NCBI GenBank assembly: GCA_023052935.1
Contig: CM041293.1
Location: 153,077,474-153,141,473 of the forward strand
Direction: 5' to 3'
DNA length: 64,000 nucleotides
Origin: Piezodorus guildinii
Taxonomy: Eukaryota > Arthropoda > Insecta > Hemiptera > Pentatomidae
Position 1 is the first letter of the stretch, and the number at the start of each line of letters is the position of its first letter. Under the pieces are notes generated by a model. That model saw only the letters and a program-made list of their open reading frames with translations, ran no database searches and was not told the DNA's origin. The position numbers and the translations under genes are program-made. Positions 1-11,081 of the stretch are shown here, piece by piece.

Positions 1-29
1 CAATACTTTTTTGACCCACTGTAGGTGTT

Positions 30-228
30 TTTTTTTTTTTTTTTTTTTTTTCTTTTTCACCCCTACCTCGCTTTTTAAGGCTATACGGAGGTTTCTCGGG
101 CCAGGGAATGAGGCCGGAGGATAAATGCCGAGATAAAAGCCCTAGCACAGACACGCGAACTCGTAACTATTTCGTTTGGTCATCTGTGGCAGCTAACCCA
201 CTCAACCACCCCTCTCCCCGCTTTTGGG
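30..228 (-). mobile_element. tRNA-derived SINE (SINE-0), poly-A tailed
   Basis: Read on the minus strand, the stretch starts with a tRNA-like head. TGGTTGAGTGG (198-208) fits the pol III A-box TRGYNNARNNG, and a degraded B-box (GAGTTCGCG, about 155-164) follows at tRNA-like spacing. The body ends in the long A-run seen as T's at about 31-50 on the plus strand. It is GC-richer than its surroundings. The head resembles SINE-2 at 25323 but is diverged. No target duplication was recognised because the tail lies near the window edge. Confidence 0.6.
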
Positions 229-880
229 TAGCTATAGCCAAGTGCCTAATCTCCCAATGTATTGTGTCTATCTCACTGTTAGAGTGCTAAAATATTTACT
301 ATGAGTACTTCAATTCGTTACCGAATCGCAAGACTTTACTCTCTTCAGCCACCTCATAAGTGAATGTTTTTTGTTTTATAACAATGATTACTCGAATTAT
401 ACTCTCCAAGCCTATTAGTCTCTTATTGAATCACCATAAAATAAATAAAACTTCCTTTAAAAGTCATATTGGTTTATTTAGATCCTTAAGAGGCTTTAGG
501 GAAAAACAAATAACGAAATTCGATATTATTTTTAAAAGCATATACTTAGGGAAATAGGAAATGGCTAGCATATTTTGGATTATATTTAATTCCAATGTGC
601 TAAAATTATTAGTTTTAATAGAAGCGCATTATATTTGCGATAAGAACAATTTCTATTTTTGATAAATAGCTGTTTGGACGTAATAATTTGCAGATTTTAT
701 TGTGTCTAAATCTGCATTCATAAAAATGAGGTCATATGAAATGAAGATTTGCCCTGTTTGTGCTTTAAATGCTTGTATGCGAGAACTTTTTATCTAAACT
801 GTTCCAATAGTAACTTCCAATATTTGAACTTCAGAAAAGAATTTTGTGAAGTCAATCTATAACTTTATATTTTTATTAAA
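229..880. other. AT-rich sequence without recognised features
   Basis: Short open frames here have no recognisable protein similarity and look like chance. I see no repeat shared with the rest of the window. Confidence 0.5.
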
Positions 881-1003
881 ATGTTTAGAGAGCTGCCAAT
901 GGGTAGTATCCCTACATGTGAATCATGACATAACCTTCTATCACATTTACTATATGCATATCATTATACAGTTGTAAATATCAATAAATATATATTTTTT
1001 TAA
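881..1003 (+). repeat. 3' UTR relic of the Jockey-type LINE family
   Basis: The phrase around 891-905 (gctgccaatgggtagt) and the end at 965-990 (acagttgtaaat, then caataaat) match the 3' ends of the Jockey-type copies at 34543-35315 and 45290-46026. Only the last 120 bases or so are present and no coding sequence remains. Confidence 0.6.
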
Positions 1004-1097
1004 ATTAAAATGTTTGTTTTTATGAAGGAATAAATGGTGGTCAATAATATTTATCATTGTAATCTTACGGTCAACTGTTTAGCATTTAAGATATATT

Positions 1098-1560
1098 TCT
1101 TTCACTTACCATATATAGTAAGGGCATTGCGATCTTAAAAAATTTCGAATCCTAATTATCAACGGAAATACACGTTTTAGGGTCCCCTAAGTCCAAATAA
1201 CCAAGTCGCCCAGGAAGGTCTGTGTGTGTGTGTGTGTGTGAAACCTCTAGCACCAAAACGAAAAGTCGTACGAAACTGAAATTTCATATTTAAGACAACT
1301 TTACTAAATTAGGACAGATTGTAATATTACTCAATAAAAAATTGTTAAAATAAAAAAAAGTAAAGTGATGAATACGATTAACAGTTCGGTAATTACTGTA
1401 CATAACAATTTTATAATGTTACATTATTTAATCTAAAACACATGTTTCCGGTGAAACTGAATGTAATTATTTAAACTTTTTGAAACTCTTAAGTTCTTCA
1501 ATCGATTTTAACAACCGAGATAAGTGAAAGTCCATTGTTGGGCACACACCAGCTTTTTTA
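1098..1560 (-). repeat. Family H copy, internally deleted
   Basis: Starts with the H terminal palindrome region (ttcacttaccatatatagtaag), continues with gcgatctt and acacgttttagggtcccctaagtcc, has a short TG/CA microsatellite (1221-1240) and ends with gataagtgaaagtcc...gggcacacaccagc, the other H terminus in reverse. About half the length of a full copy. No coding potential. Confidence 0.75.
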
Positions 1561-1799
1561 TCAGGTAATAGCTCAAGGAACTTTTTATTAAATTGATGTT
1601 TTTATAAAAATTCTAGTTGAATTTTTATATCAGAATGATTATTTGAAAAAGTATGTCTTCTTTAACACTTATCAGAAATGTGGAAAATTTACACTAATAA
1701 TTTTTTGGCAGTAATAGGGAGGGGATTAGAAATTTAAAGCTTCCCTTTATACTTCTATGTCTTTCTATATATTTTTGTTAATTTGGTATACCCAGTGTG

Positions 1800-1997
1800 T
1801 ATTAAAGTTATAGAGTATTAGGCAGTGGAATAAAAGAACCTTGTACAAGACAGCTTGTTTATTACTGCTATATATACAAACAACATGGCGCAGGGGACGC
1901 TACCAACTGGACTGTACTGTTTGTTGTTGGGCTGCTGTACACCTAGGTGGAAGTTCAGTGCCACAACTATCTTTACATATACAATCGATATTTAACA
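1800..1997 (-). repeat. Copia 3' LTR
   Basis: 198 bp; on the minus strand it begins TGTTAAATATCG and ends CTTTAATA. By eye it differs from the 5' LTR at one base only (acaagac here, actagac there, near 1845). The sequence just outside (1795-1799, GTGTG) is repeated after the other LTR. Confidence 0.95.
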
Positions 1998-2006
1998 CAC
2001 CCCCTC
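1998..2006 (-). other. Copia polypurine tract
   Basis: On the minus strand GAGGGGGTG sits immediately upstream of the 3' LTR, where plus-strand DNA synthesis of LTR elements is primed. Confidence 0.8.
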
Positions 2007-2186
2007 AATTGAATGTTTTCAAATATATACATACACAAGTAAATATTCAATTGTATCTCACATACAAAACAAGTAAAAATATTATTCTATTACAAAATTC
2101 TATACAACAAAACAAGTAAAATATTATACTATTACAAAATTCTATACAACAATTTTAGCACAATATATATAAATGACATTAATATA

Positions 2187-2378
2187 TTAATTAATTAAAG
2201 CCTTCAGAAACATTTGAAACTTATCAAAGGCAAGTGGTTTTGTGAACAAATCTGCCACATTGCGGTCAGAATTGATGTGTTCCACAGATATTATTTCTTT
2301 GGAAATAAGATCTTTAACAAAATGGAATTTTATATCAATGTGTTTAGCTTGTTTAGAGTTTTTGTAGAACAACTTACA
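2187..2378 (-). pseudogene. C-terminal RNase H remnant of the Copia Pol
   Basis: About 60 codons reading KQAKHIDIKFHFVKDL and ADLFTKPL, the conserved end of Copia RNase H. It lies in a different frame from the upstream polyprotein, joined after IKPPKGV at about 2377. The deletion between them removes the RT palm and most of RNase H, roughly 1 kb by comparison with the family. Confidence 0.85.
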
Positions 2379-4525
2379 CCTTTAGGTGGTTTTATAAACA
2401 CAGGATAGTCTAGTGAGCCATTGAGAAAGGCTGTTGGCACATCAACTTGTCTAATACTCCAATTGTTTTGGCATGCAAATGACAAGAGAGTTCTTACAGT
2501 ATCCATTCGGCAAACTGGTGAGTAATTGAATACACAATCACCTTGAGTTTGTTCTTCAAACCCTCTTGCTACCAATCTGGCCTTTTTGATTCCATCTTCC
2601 TTCACTGTGAAAACCCATTTAGTTGTGATTGGGACACTTCCATTCGGTGCTTCCTCTTCAGACCAAGTGTTCATCTTCTCATGAGCTTTTAGTTCTTTAA
2701 TAATGGCTTCCTGCCATTCCTCCTTTTTATTAGCATCCTCATAAGATGATGGAACTCCATCTGATCGGCTTACCATACAGTATGCATTATATAACTCATA
2801 ATCATTTAGGAAATGAGGTTTTGACCGGTTTCTCTGAGGTCTAGAAGTTTCTTCTGAATGCTCTGGATTGGATTCTTCATTCTGAAGTCTTGAAGGGTTT
2901 TCTGACTGCTCTGGATTACAATCATTCTGAGGTCTAGAAGTATCTTCTGGCTGCTCTGAAATATTATTGTTATTCTCTTCATCATTTTTCCTTCCCTCTT
3001 CATAGCTTCCACCACTATTATGATAGACAATAGGTACATTTTTAACTTCTTTATAGGGCATTTGGTTCTCCTCGAATATCACATCTCTAGATCTAATAAC
3101 TTTCTGCTCATCTGGCAACCAAATCCTATACCCACCACCACAATAACCAACCATCACCCCCTCCTTGCTTCTGGGATCCAATTTGGAACCTTTAGGAAGA
3201 ATGGTAGGCCATGCTCGGCAACCAAATATACGAAGTTTAGACAGATCATTTCTGCCATTCCATATTAATGAGGGAGTTTCACCTTTATTTAAGGCTGAAG
3301 TAGGTGACCTATTCAGTTCATAAGCACAACATCGAGCTGCTTCCCCCCACAAGAACTTGGGGATGCCGGAATCTGATACCTTAGTACGCATCATATCTAA
3401 TAGTGTCCTATTCATTCTTTCACTCTTTCCGTTCATTTGAGGGCTATATGGCAAAGAATATTCTAATTTTATACCTTTATCTGAACAATATTTTTGAAAA
3501 AATTTAGACGTAAATTCTCCTCCATTATCTAAACGTAGCCTTTTCACTGGGACACCCTGCTGCCTTTCTAGTTCCGCTATATAATCCATCAGGTTTGTTT
3601 CAGCTTCGCTCTTCATATGGAGAAGTTTGACATGCACAAAATGAGTGAAGTCATCCAAAATCACCTGCATATACCTATGTCCTTCAACTGATTCAGGATT
3701 GAAAGGACCATATATATCAGAGTGAATTAATTCACCAACCTTTGAAGTGCGTTTCCTATTATTTGAAAAGGGTTGTCTAGTAGCTTTACCTTCAATGCAT
3801 GCCGAACACTTCTTGTCACTATAGGGTAATCCTAAACTTTTGAGTCCATGCCGATTCAAATGTCCTAGCCGTTTATGCCATAGATCTCCATCCGTAGCAC
3901 TTGGAATGTTGCACTTGACTTGATTATCACTGGGTTCATCAAACGTAAATATGTACAATCCATTCACTCGTGGACACCTCAGCTTAAAATTTCTTCCGCA
4001 GATTTTCATCTCCTTAGAATCTGTAATCACTTTTAAGCCTTTTGAGGTAACTGTACTCACTGATAATAAATTATGTTTTAATCCTGGAACTATCAAACCT
4101 TTAATGTTTACAATCCTACCTTGAGAGGTTACTCTTAGGGTACCTTCTTTTCTAGTAAACATCTTATCACCATTAGCTATATGTATGGCAACATCATGAT
4201 CAAGATTCGAAACATTTGACAAAAGGGGTTCCAATTCTGCTTTAAAAAGATGGTTACTCGCACCTGAATCAACTAAGAACACATTGTTAGATGATAGTTT
4301 AATATTACCACAATTTAGGGCCACCATTACAACTTCTTCATCTACATCTGCTGAATTACCCTGGATTGTTCCTCTTCTTTTCCCACGAAAGCTTCTATTA
4401 AGGGATTTACTTCCACGGTTCTGCTTATTTTTGGGACACTGTGCCTTGAAATGTCTTTTATCCCCACATATAAAGCAACCACTCTGTGCTTTAAATGATA
4501 CTTCTGATGTAGTAACTGACGCCAT
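2330..4525 (-). CDS. Truncated Copia Gag-Pol polyprotein
   Basis: One uninterrupted frame of about 730 residues. I take the start as the ATG at 4525 (MASVTT); an in-frame ATG at 4540 lies five codons upstream. Order from the N terminus: about 15 residues of Gag, then directly a CCHC knuckle (CX2CX4HX4C, residues 22-35 counted from 4540), protease active site VDSGAS (D about 91), Copia GAG-pre-integrase and HHCC zinc region (WHKRLGH...CSAC), integrase core with D (HSDIYGPF), D (RLDNGGEF) and the downstream E region, then the start of the RT domain (WVFTVK, RLVARGF, YSPV, VDVPTAFLNG). It breaks after IKPPKGV, before the YVDD centre. The Gag core between MASVTT and the knuckle is also missing. 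Protease and integrase look intact; RT is not functional. Confidence 0.92.
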   Translation of the reverse strand: MASVTTSEVSFKAQSGCFICGDKRHFKAQCPKNKQNRGSKSLNRSFRGKRRGTIQGNSADVDEEVVMVALNCGNIKLSSNNVFLVDSGASNHLFKAELEPLLSNVSNLDHDVAIHIANGDKMFTRKEGTLRVTSQGRIVNIKGLIVPGLKHNLLSVSTVTSKGLKVITDSKEMKICGRNFKLRCPRVNGLYIFTFDEPSDNQVKCNIPSATDGDLWHKRLGHLNRHGLKSLGLPYSDKKCSACIEGKATRQPFSNNRKRTSKVGELIHSDIYGPFNPESVEGHRYMQVILDDFTHFVHVKLLHMKSEAETNLMDYIAELERQQGVPVKRLRLDNGGEFTSKFFQKYCSDKGIKLEYSLPYSPQMNGKSERMNRTLLDMMRTKVSDSGIPKFLWGEAARCCAYELNRSPTSALNKGETPSLIWNGRNDLSKLRIFGCRAWPTILPKGSKLDPRSKEGVMVGYCGGGYRIWLPDEQKVIRSRDVIFEENQMPYKEVKNVPIVYHNSGGSYEEGRKNDEENNNNISEQPEDTSRPQNDCNPEQSENPSRLQNEESNPEHSEETSRPQRNRSKPHFLNDYELYNAYCMVSRSDGVPSSYEDANKKEEWQEAIIKELKAHEKMNTWSEEEAPNGSVPITTKWVFTVKEDGIKKARLVARGFEEQTQGDCVFNYSPVCRMDTVRTLLSFACQNNWSIRQVDVPTAFLNGSLDYPVFIKPPKGVSCSTKTLNKLNTLI

Positions 4526-4619
4526 AGTACCGGTAAACAAAAATCACTAATAAAATAATATCACTTCGCGAATACGCGTTGACACTATACACAAATACTA
4601 TGCTCTGCACAAAAATACT

Positions 4620-4633
4620 CTGGGCCCATAACC
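4620..4633 (-). other. Copia primer-binding site, internal tRNA-iMet type
   Basis: Directly inside the 5' LTR the plus strand reads CTGGGCCCATAACC, which is the anticodon stem-loop sequence of initiator tRNA-Met. The minus (element sense) strand is therefore complementary to an internal part of that tRNA rather than its 3' CCA end. This is the half-tRNA priming known for Drosophila copia; its use here is inferred from the match and from the position abutting the LTR. Confidence 0.85.
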
Positions 4634-4831
4634 TATTAAAGTTATAGAGTATTAGGCAGTGGAATAAAAGAACCTTGTACTAGACAGCTTGTTTATTACT
4701 GCTATATATACAAACAACATGGCGCAGGGGACGCTACCAACTGGACTGTACTGTTTGTTGTTGGGCTGCTGTACACCTAGGTGGAAGTTCAGTGCCACAA
4801 CTATCTTTACATATACAATCGATATTTAACA
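4634..4831 (-). repeat. Copia 5' LTR
   Basis: Same 198 bp as the 3' LTR with one mismatch, so insertion was recent on an LTR-divergence clock. As the 5' LTR it should carry the pol II promoter of the element on the minus strand. Followed outside by the target duplication GTGTG (4832-4836). Confidence 0.95.
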
Positions 4832-4898
4832 GTGTGGCGGATGCTACACACGCTCGCTCACAGATAGCGCTAGCGGCGTCCATATGATTTACCGGCCA

Positions 4899-5024
4899 CC
4901 CAAAATAAACCTGGTATTTATAAAAGATGCATCACTTCGGCAGAAAATATTGCTTACAATTATTGAAGAATACTTTAAGGTGCGATACAAACACCATCTT
5001 GTAGATACTTACCTAAGCAATAAT
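4899..5024. repeat. 126-bp direct repeat, copy 1
   Basis: Nearly identical to 5999-6124, 1.1 kb downstream, with a handful of substitutions and one indel. It starts cccaaaataaacctgg and ends cttacctaagcaata. On the minus strand the end reads TTGCTTAG|GTAAGTATC, a strong splice-donor-like string. Not seen elsewhere in the window. Could be a duplicated exon edge or a fragment of an unknown repeat. Confidence 0.8.
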
Positions 5025-5998
5025 AAATATTTATATTCATATAACTGTTTTATGAGAATCAATAAAGCACTCAAGGTAATTTGACCTAGAGCCAAGACCC
5101 AAGCCTGCTAGCAAAGCTCTCACTGTCAATTATTGACATAGATGACTAACATCTCCAAGAGCTAGCTCAGCTCTTCAGATCACCTAACCGGTATCTCCCT
5201 AGGTCAGATTAACTCTGCCTTTGTAACATAATGTGGTCTATCTTTATTTAACATCCTTCTTCTACCTTCTCTCTCCTTGTCCACGCTACTGTCGTTGTGC
5301 TACTACCATGCAGGGTGAATCCTTTCCTAACCTACACTACTGGCGTACTTCTACCACACAGAGTAATATCCATCCTAACCAGTCCTCTCTGCTAATTGGT
5401 AGGTGCAGGTTCGCCCCCTACCTGGCAGAGTAACCTCTTACCTGGTGCTGCGGTACGTGCTACTACCACGGCGGGCACCATCTCCATCTAACTCTATTCC
5501 TTGCATGAATATGCAATTTTCGAGGCCTTCTGATACTCTTTTTTGTCCGTTACAACAACCATACCTCGACACTAGTAATATGGCCTGAAACATTTTCATG
5601 TGTGAAAAAAAGTAAAGAAAAATGTATATAATGGTTGAGAAGTATCAAAGAGTATTTCTGTTATTTCTGAATATGTACTTATTTGAATAGTTTTACTAAA
5701 ATCAGTTGTTTACTAAATCAAAAATTAAAGTATCTTAGGACATAATATACCGTTATTTTAGTAGTACATTTATCCTTCTTAATTTATTATTATTATTTTT
5801 TTATTTTATTTTTTATTTTTTGGCATATCACATTTATGTAAAGGAGTGAATTAGTCTTTTGAATAGGGGTTCTAAATCCCGAATATGAATGAATGTGGTA
5901 CAAATTCTGGTTATATACATTATATTTTGTTCAAAATATTTGTAGGATGTTGTATGGTGAAAATTGTAGTTTTACACTCACTTTCTTGGATTATTAAA
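5025..5998. other. Unassigned sequence between the direct repeats
   Basis: Contains a relatively GC-rich patch (about 5090-5590) with short open frames on the plus strand but nothing recognisable. The rest is AT-rich. No repeat family of the window matches it. Confidence 0.4.
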
Positions 5999-6124
5999 CC
6001 CAAAAATAAACCTGGTATTTATAAAAGATGCATCACTTTGGCAGAAAATATTGCTTACAATTATTGAAGAATACTTTAAGGTGCGATACAAACACCAACT
6101 TGAAGATACTTACCTAAGCAATAA
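5999..6124. repeat. 126-bp direct repeat, copy 2
   Basis: Second copy of 4899-5024, including the minus-strand donor-like GTAAGTATC at its end. One extra A near the start shifts the plus-strand frame relative to copy 1, so conservation of a plus-strand protein is not supported. Confidence 0.8.
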
Positions 6125-6343
6125 GTAGTTCTGAAGTTTATGTTTTGCATTATTTATACATAGTTTCATTTTTATATAGCATTTATTAAAATTGGTTGTT
6201 GTTGTTTTGGGTTTTGAGGTGTGAAACCCTAGAGTCATTAATGGCTTGAGCCATTGGTTGAGTCTCTTGTCTTTCAATTTGTTTGTCAGGTTTCCATCCC
6301 CCATGGTTTGCTAAGCACCTGCTATTTTCTTTTGAAGTGGATA

Positions 6344-6655
6344 TCACATGTCCCGATGGATTAAGATGGCAAAACCTTTGCTTGGAAAAGAGAGTGCTTG
6401 TTTGGTGGCCTTGTTACCAACTATCCTTTCTTCAATTGGGATCCAAATAAAACATATTGCCTTTCCTAATTTGTTGAGCTTATTAATGCATCTGTGAACT
6501 TTTAGGACAAGAAGCTGTTGGGGGTACATGTTATCCAAACCTTTTAGAGAACTTAATGAGTCAGTCACTATCGTAATAGAGTTTGTAGGGACCGACAAAG
6601 CTTAGTGAAAGGCTGAAACTATTGCATGAAGTTCTGGTGTGTAAGTAATACACAA
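6344..6655 (-). pseudogene. LINE RNase H domain fragment
   Basis: Reading down from 6655, the minus strand gives YTPELHAIVSAFH, a stop, then VTDSLSSLKGLDN and CFIWIPIEERIVGNKATKQA. These match the E (AELxAI), D (TDSxSSL) and final (WxPxHxGxxGNxxAD) motifs of the RNase H of I/R1-like LINEs. An in-frame TAA separates the first two motifs, and His of the last motif and the final Asp are lost, so it is dead. It is not close to the I-type element at 39656. Confidence 0.7.
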
Positions 6656-6673
6656 TTTATTTAGTGGCTCCTC

Positions 6674-7312
6674 CCCCCAATTCGTAGACAATATTTCCTA
6701 GGATCATTCCTTTACCAAACCATTAACACCTAGCTCCCTCCTTATATCTACAGTCTTCTACAATTTAAATCATCAATCCATTCCCTCGAAACAAGGTCTC
6801 GCCATTCTGACCTTTACTACCCATATAACAACAAATTTTGACCATTCCTTTCTTGTCCCCTCTGCTAATCTCTGGAATTCCCTGCCTCCTCATATCCGCC
6901 ATGCTTCTTCACAATCATCATTCAAGTCCCAACTGTTGCAATACCTCCTGTTTTACCAAACAAATGCTCCACAGCAATGACGTATTATATCAAATATCAG
7001 ATTTTGAATGTAAAAAGGAAATATTATTTATTGTTCATACCTAACTTAATTTATTAATTAATTTTAAATTTAGTTTTATTTAGCAAATGTATGTATCTGA
7101 AGAAGTTTATTTATTTTATTCTTTTGTTTTATTGTATAGATATATTTCTTTTTTAATTTTTTTTATTTTATTACTTCTTACACCATTGTAAATAAGAATT
7201 AATCATGATCATTTGTTTTTTCGGCCAGATACATTGTATACCTTAATTGTACATATTTGTTGTTCTTAATGGACTATGTCCCAGAATAAAGATTATTTTC
7301 TATTCTATTCTT
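6674..7312 (+). pseudogene. 3' end of a CR1-like LINE
   Basis: Conceptual translation with frame changes gives RQYFLGSFLYQT, PPYIYSLLQFKSSIH, TRSRHSDLY and LEFPA.SYPPCF, which parallel the C-terminal region of the CR1-like copies at 51978 and 53468. Several stops interrupt it. It is followed by the non-coding tail, ending with ggactatgtcccagaataaag and then TTTTCTATTCTATTC, a 3' end shared with 26141-26283. Confidence 0.7.
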
Positions 7313-8135
<823 letters not shown>

Positions 8136-8594
8136 TTATTTTTAAAAATTATTCTTTTAAGAAAAAATTAATTTATACACTTATTTACTTCATTATTATT
8201 CAATTTACTCTCAGGGTATAGTATGGGTTCTTGACAATCAGGCACAAATGTATTATACAACTTTTTAATCATAATAATAACTTACAAAATAACACAAACA
8301 ATATGCAGGCTAACCAAGATCCCTCTTCATATTCAGCTCCACAGTCTCCAAGTTCCCAGTGAAAAGTCACTATGCCCAGGTATCTTTCTTCTACCTGGGT
8401 TTTTACCTGGGTTGTCCCTTGCATCCAAAATGGAAGTTATGTTTACAAACAAACATTCAAATTGGAGCTGTTAATTTTTATTTTATTCTATTTTGAATCT
8501 AATTGTTAGCCTGCCTAACATAATATTTAAATAATAAATAAATAAATAATTGTATAATTTATATAAAAAATGGGTATATTACAATATATTATAT

Positions 8595-8626
<32 letters not shown>

Positions 8627-9150
8627 TAATAATTTATATACATGAATAGAAAATAAAAAAAATTGAAAAGTAAAATATGTATATGTAAAAATATTTTATT
8701 TGTGAGGCATAAGTACCTATTTCACAGTAGAATAAAACATTTCAGTAGGTGCGGATAAAGACAGCTTAGTTGGCTGGTGCAGTTACTACAGATAATAAAA
8801 AGTAAGTGCATTTGAGCTTGGTTACATCATGCATTGGGGTCATTCCATGCGAATTCATCCAGAAATTTTAGGATTTCAGATTTTCATGAGATTTGGCACA
8901 GTGTATCCTTCATGGATTTATGATATTATACAAAATTTTAGTATTCTATCTTACCTAGTTTGCAATCTAGAGCCACCCAAACTTTGGCATTTCATAACCT
9001 CGGCACTCCCAGAGACGCTGGTTTACTCAAAGAAATAAAATTGTGCTATCGTTATTTTTCAGTCAAACAGCATGAAAAAATCAGATTATATGACGGGAAC
9101 TATGGTTATTTCTAGAATAAATAAATAATTAATCCATGATACTCCAATAA
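8136..9150. other. AT-rich stretch with a second TA tract
   Basis: A shorter TA tract lies at about 8589-8640 and an (AATA)n patch at about 8525-8550. At 8830-8860 stands ggggtcattccatgcgaattcatcc. No gene recognised. Confidence 0.5.
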
Positions 9151-10135
9151 CTATGAAAAAAATACCATGTCCGCTGTTTACTTTCTGGAAGAATTTCCTA
9201 CTTTCCTTTACATTCCAATATGCCTCTATATCCTCCAGCTCTTTCCTTTCCCATGCTGTATTTTTATTCCTAAAGAGCTTCTTCTCTATTCTACTCTGCA
9301 GCGCCGTCCAAGGCCTTCTTCAATTAGTTATAAACATCTTGTATATCTACAACTTCAGCCACTCTGAGCCCGTCTCTCACAAATTCTTCCTTTTTCCAAA
9401 TTGTTCTGATTCTTAATATTACAAGGTAATGGTCAGAGTCAAAGTTGGCTCTCCTGTAAATCCTGGTACTGAGGAGATTGGATTTGTGCATTGATTGATC
9501 AATATGTGGTCAATCTGGTTTTGGGTAATGCCATTGGATGATCTCCATGTAGCCTCTATGAATCTGTCAGAACAGAGTACTCCCCACTGCTAAATTTAAA
9601 GTCGATAACCCTCCTGCCATTTTCATTACTTCCCTCATAAAAACTTTATGAGCCAATTGTGGGCCTGTATTCATCTTTCCTACCAATCAGCATTGAAATC
9701 CCTCAGTAAGATTTTGATGTCAGATCTGGGCATGCATCAAAGTCCCGTTCGAGGGAATCATAAAAGGCGCCCTTCTCATCATAACTTGAGACCTCTGTAG
9801 GTGCATGACAGCTAAATAGATTATAATTGTAGAAAGTACCCTTAATGCAGATGGAGCATAGCCGATCATTAATAGGATTGAATCCAATAATTCGTTGTCT
9901 CATCCAACCTCTCACCACGAACCCAGTGCCAAATATATGGTTTCTATCATGGCAGTTTTAGTAAATTTTATGGTATTTCTCCTCCCATGGCCGGTCCAGA
10001 GAATTTCCTGAATAGCGGTTATGTGAAGTCTATATTTGTCTAGCTCTGAAAGTAGTGTTTGAAGTCCACATGGTCTATACGTCTATAAGTCAATACGTTC
10101 CATAATCCCAATCTAAATTCCATTTGACGATTTCC
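9150..10135 (-). pseudogene. Endonuclease region of an RTE/CFDP2-like LINE
   Basis: Read on the minus strand across frame changes: GTWNV.T...R at about 10130, KY.LH.TAIQEI.WTG.G, GFNPINDRLCSICIKG, CHAPTE, DEKGAFYDSLERDFDACP, then downstream TWRSSNGITQNQIDHILID and further linker to about 9160. This is the order of the APE-type endonuclease found in RTE-class LINEs and in the derived host protein CFDP2. At least four frameshifts or stops interrupt it; only 9703-9918 is a clean frame. RT is absent here, although 22735-23780 could derive from the same kind of element. Confidence 0.8.
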
Positions 10136-10332
10136 GTGTCTATTGCCATGTGATCTGCCATAGGGCAAATGGATTTTTTAAATTTATTATTCGTTTTATA
10201 CTTATCTTGAAAAGTAAGCCCTCAAATTTTGAGGGGGTATAATTTTTTATTTGGTCAATTACAAAGGTTCATTATTGAAAAAAATAAATCAATACTGGTC
10301 TATGGTATAGAAAAAAAAAAAAAATAAAAAAA

Positions 10333-10335
<3 letters not shown>

Positions 10336-10396
<61 letters not shown>
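10336..10396. repeat. (TA)n microsatellite
   Basis: About 60 bases of TA following an A-rich run (10310-10335). Confidence 0.95.
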
Positions 10397-10398
<2 letters not shown>

Positions 10399-11081
10399 GT
10401 ACTTCAATTAATATCAATAAAACACATTTATTTCTACCATAAATTGATTTTTATGAAAACATTACTTACAGTCAAGGTTTTTTTTAATAACAGTTATATT
10501 GTTAACTTTAAAGCCAGCAGATATCCTGGCTTTGTTTGTTTCGAGCTGGATGTACACACAAGCTGTAATATTGATTATTAATTTAAAATAATACATTAAA
10601 TAGATAAAAGAGCATTATTCAAAGTATGATTGTTTACTATAATTACGTTTTATTATTATTAAACCCAAGCAGCATTGAAAGTTCAAATTCTCAAAAGAGC
10701 ATATTGATAAAAATCTTCTAATAAGTGATTCTGAAAATAAATTAAAATTAGGAATATAAGTGTAATTAAGGGTTATTTATTAAATAATTAGAATTATATA
10801 TTTAAAAAAAAAAAGTTATCTTTTTGAAAACATAACGTGTTGTATAAAATTCAATACCAATTTTTTTTTTTTTTTTTATTAATTGTTAATAATTGACATT
10901 GATACCTAAAATGCTTTGTATCTTTATTTTTTCTCAAAGTTCCCTTGGGATGTGGAGTAGATATTGATTGATAAATTAGTGATGTAGAAATATCTCTTGG
11001 ACTGCATAGGGTCCATTGTAGGATAAATATAAATAATATATCTTATATTGGAGTGCTATGTAGTGTATATACTATACAATA
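10397..11081. other. AT-rich sequence, nothing recognised
   Basis: Only poly-T (about 10861-10877) and AT-rich DNA up to the Tc1-like element. Confidence 0.5.

Larger units (their letters stand above)
1800..4831 (-). mobile_element. Copia-type LTR retrotransposon, internally deleted, young
   Basis: Two 198-bp direct repeats (1800-1997 and 4634-4831) bracket an internal region with Copia gene order read on the minus strand: zinc knuckle, protease, integrase, RT start, RNase H end. The 5-bp GTGTG flanks both sides (1795-1799 and 4832-4836) as a target-site duplication. The element is 3032 bp against about 5 kb for complete Copia elements; most of Gag and the catalytic centre of RT/RNase H are missing. 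The cis signals (LTRs, primer site, purine tract) are intact, so it could have moved only with proteins from a complete relative. Confidence 0.95.

Noticed and set aside
8829..9038. Open frame of 69 codons
   Set aside because: AT-rich, no recognisable similarity, no splice or start context; looks random.
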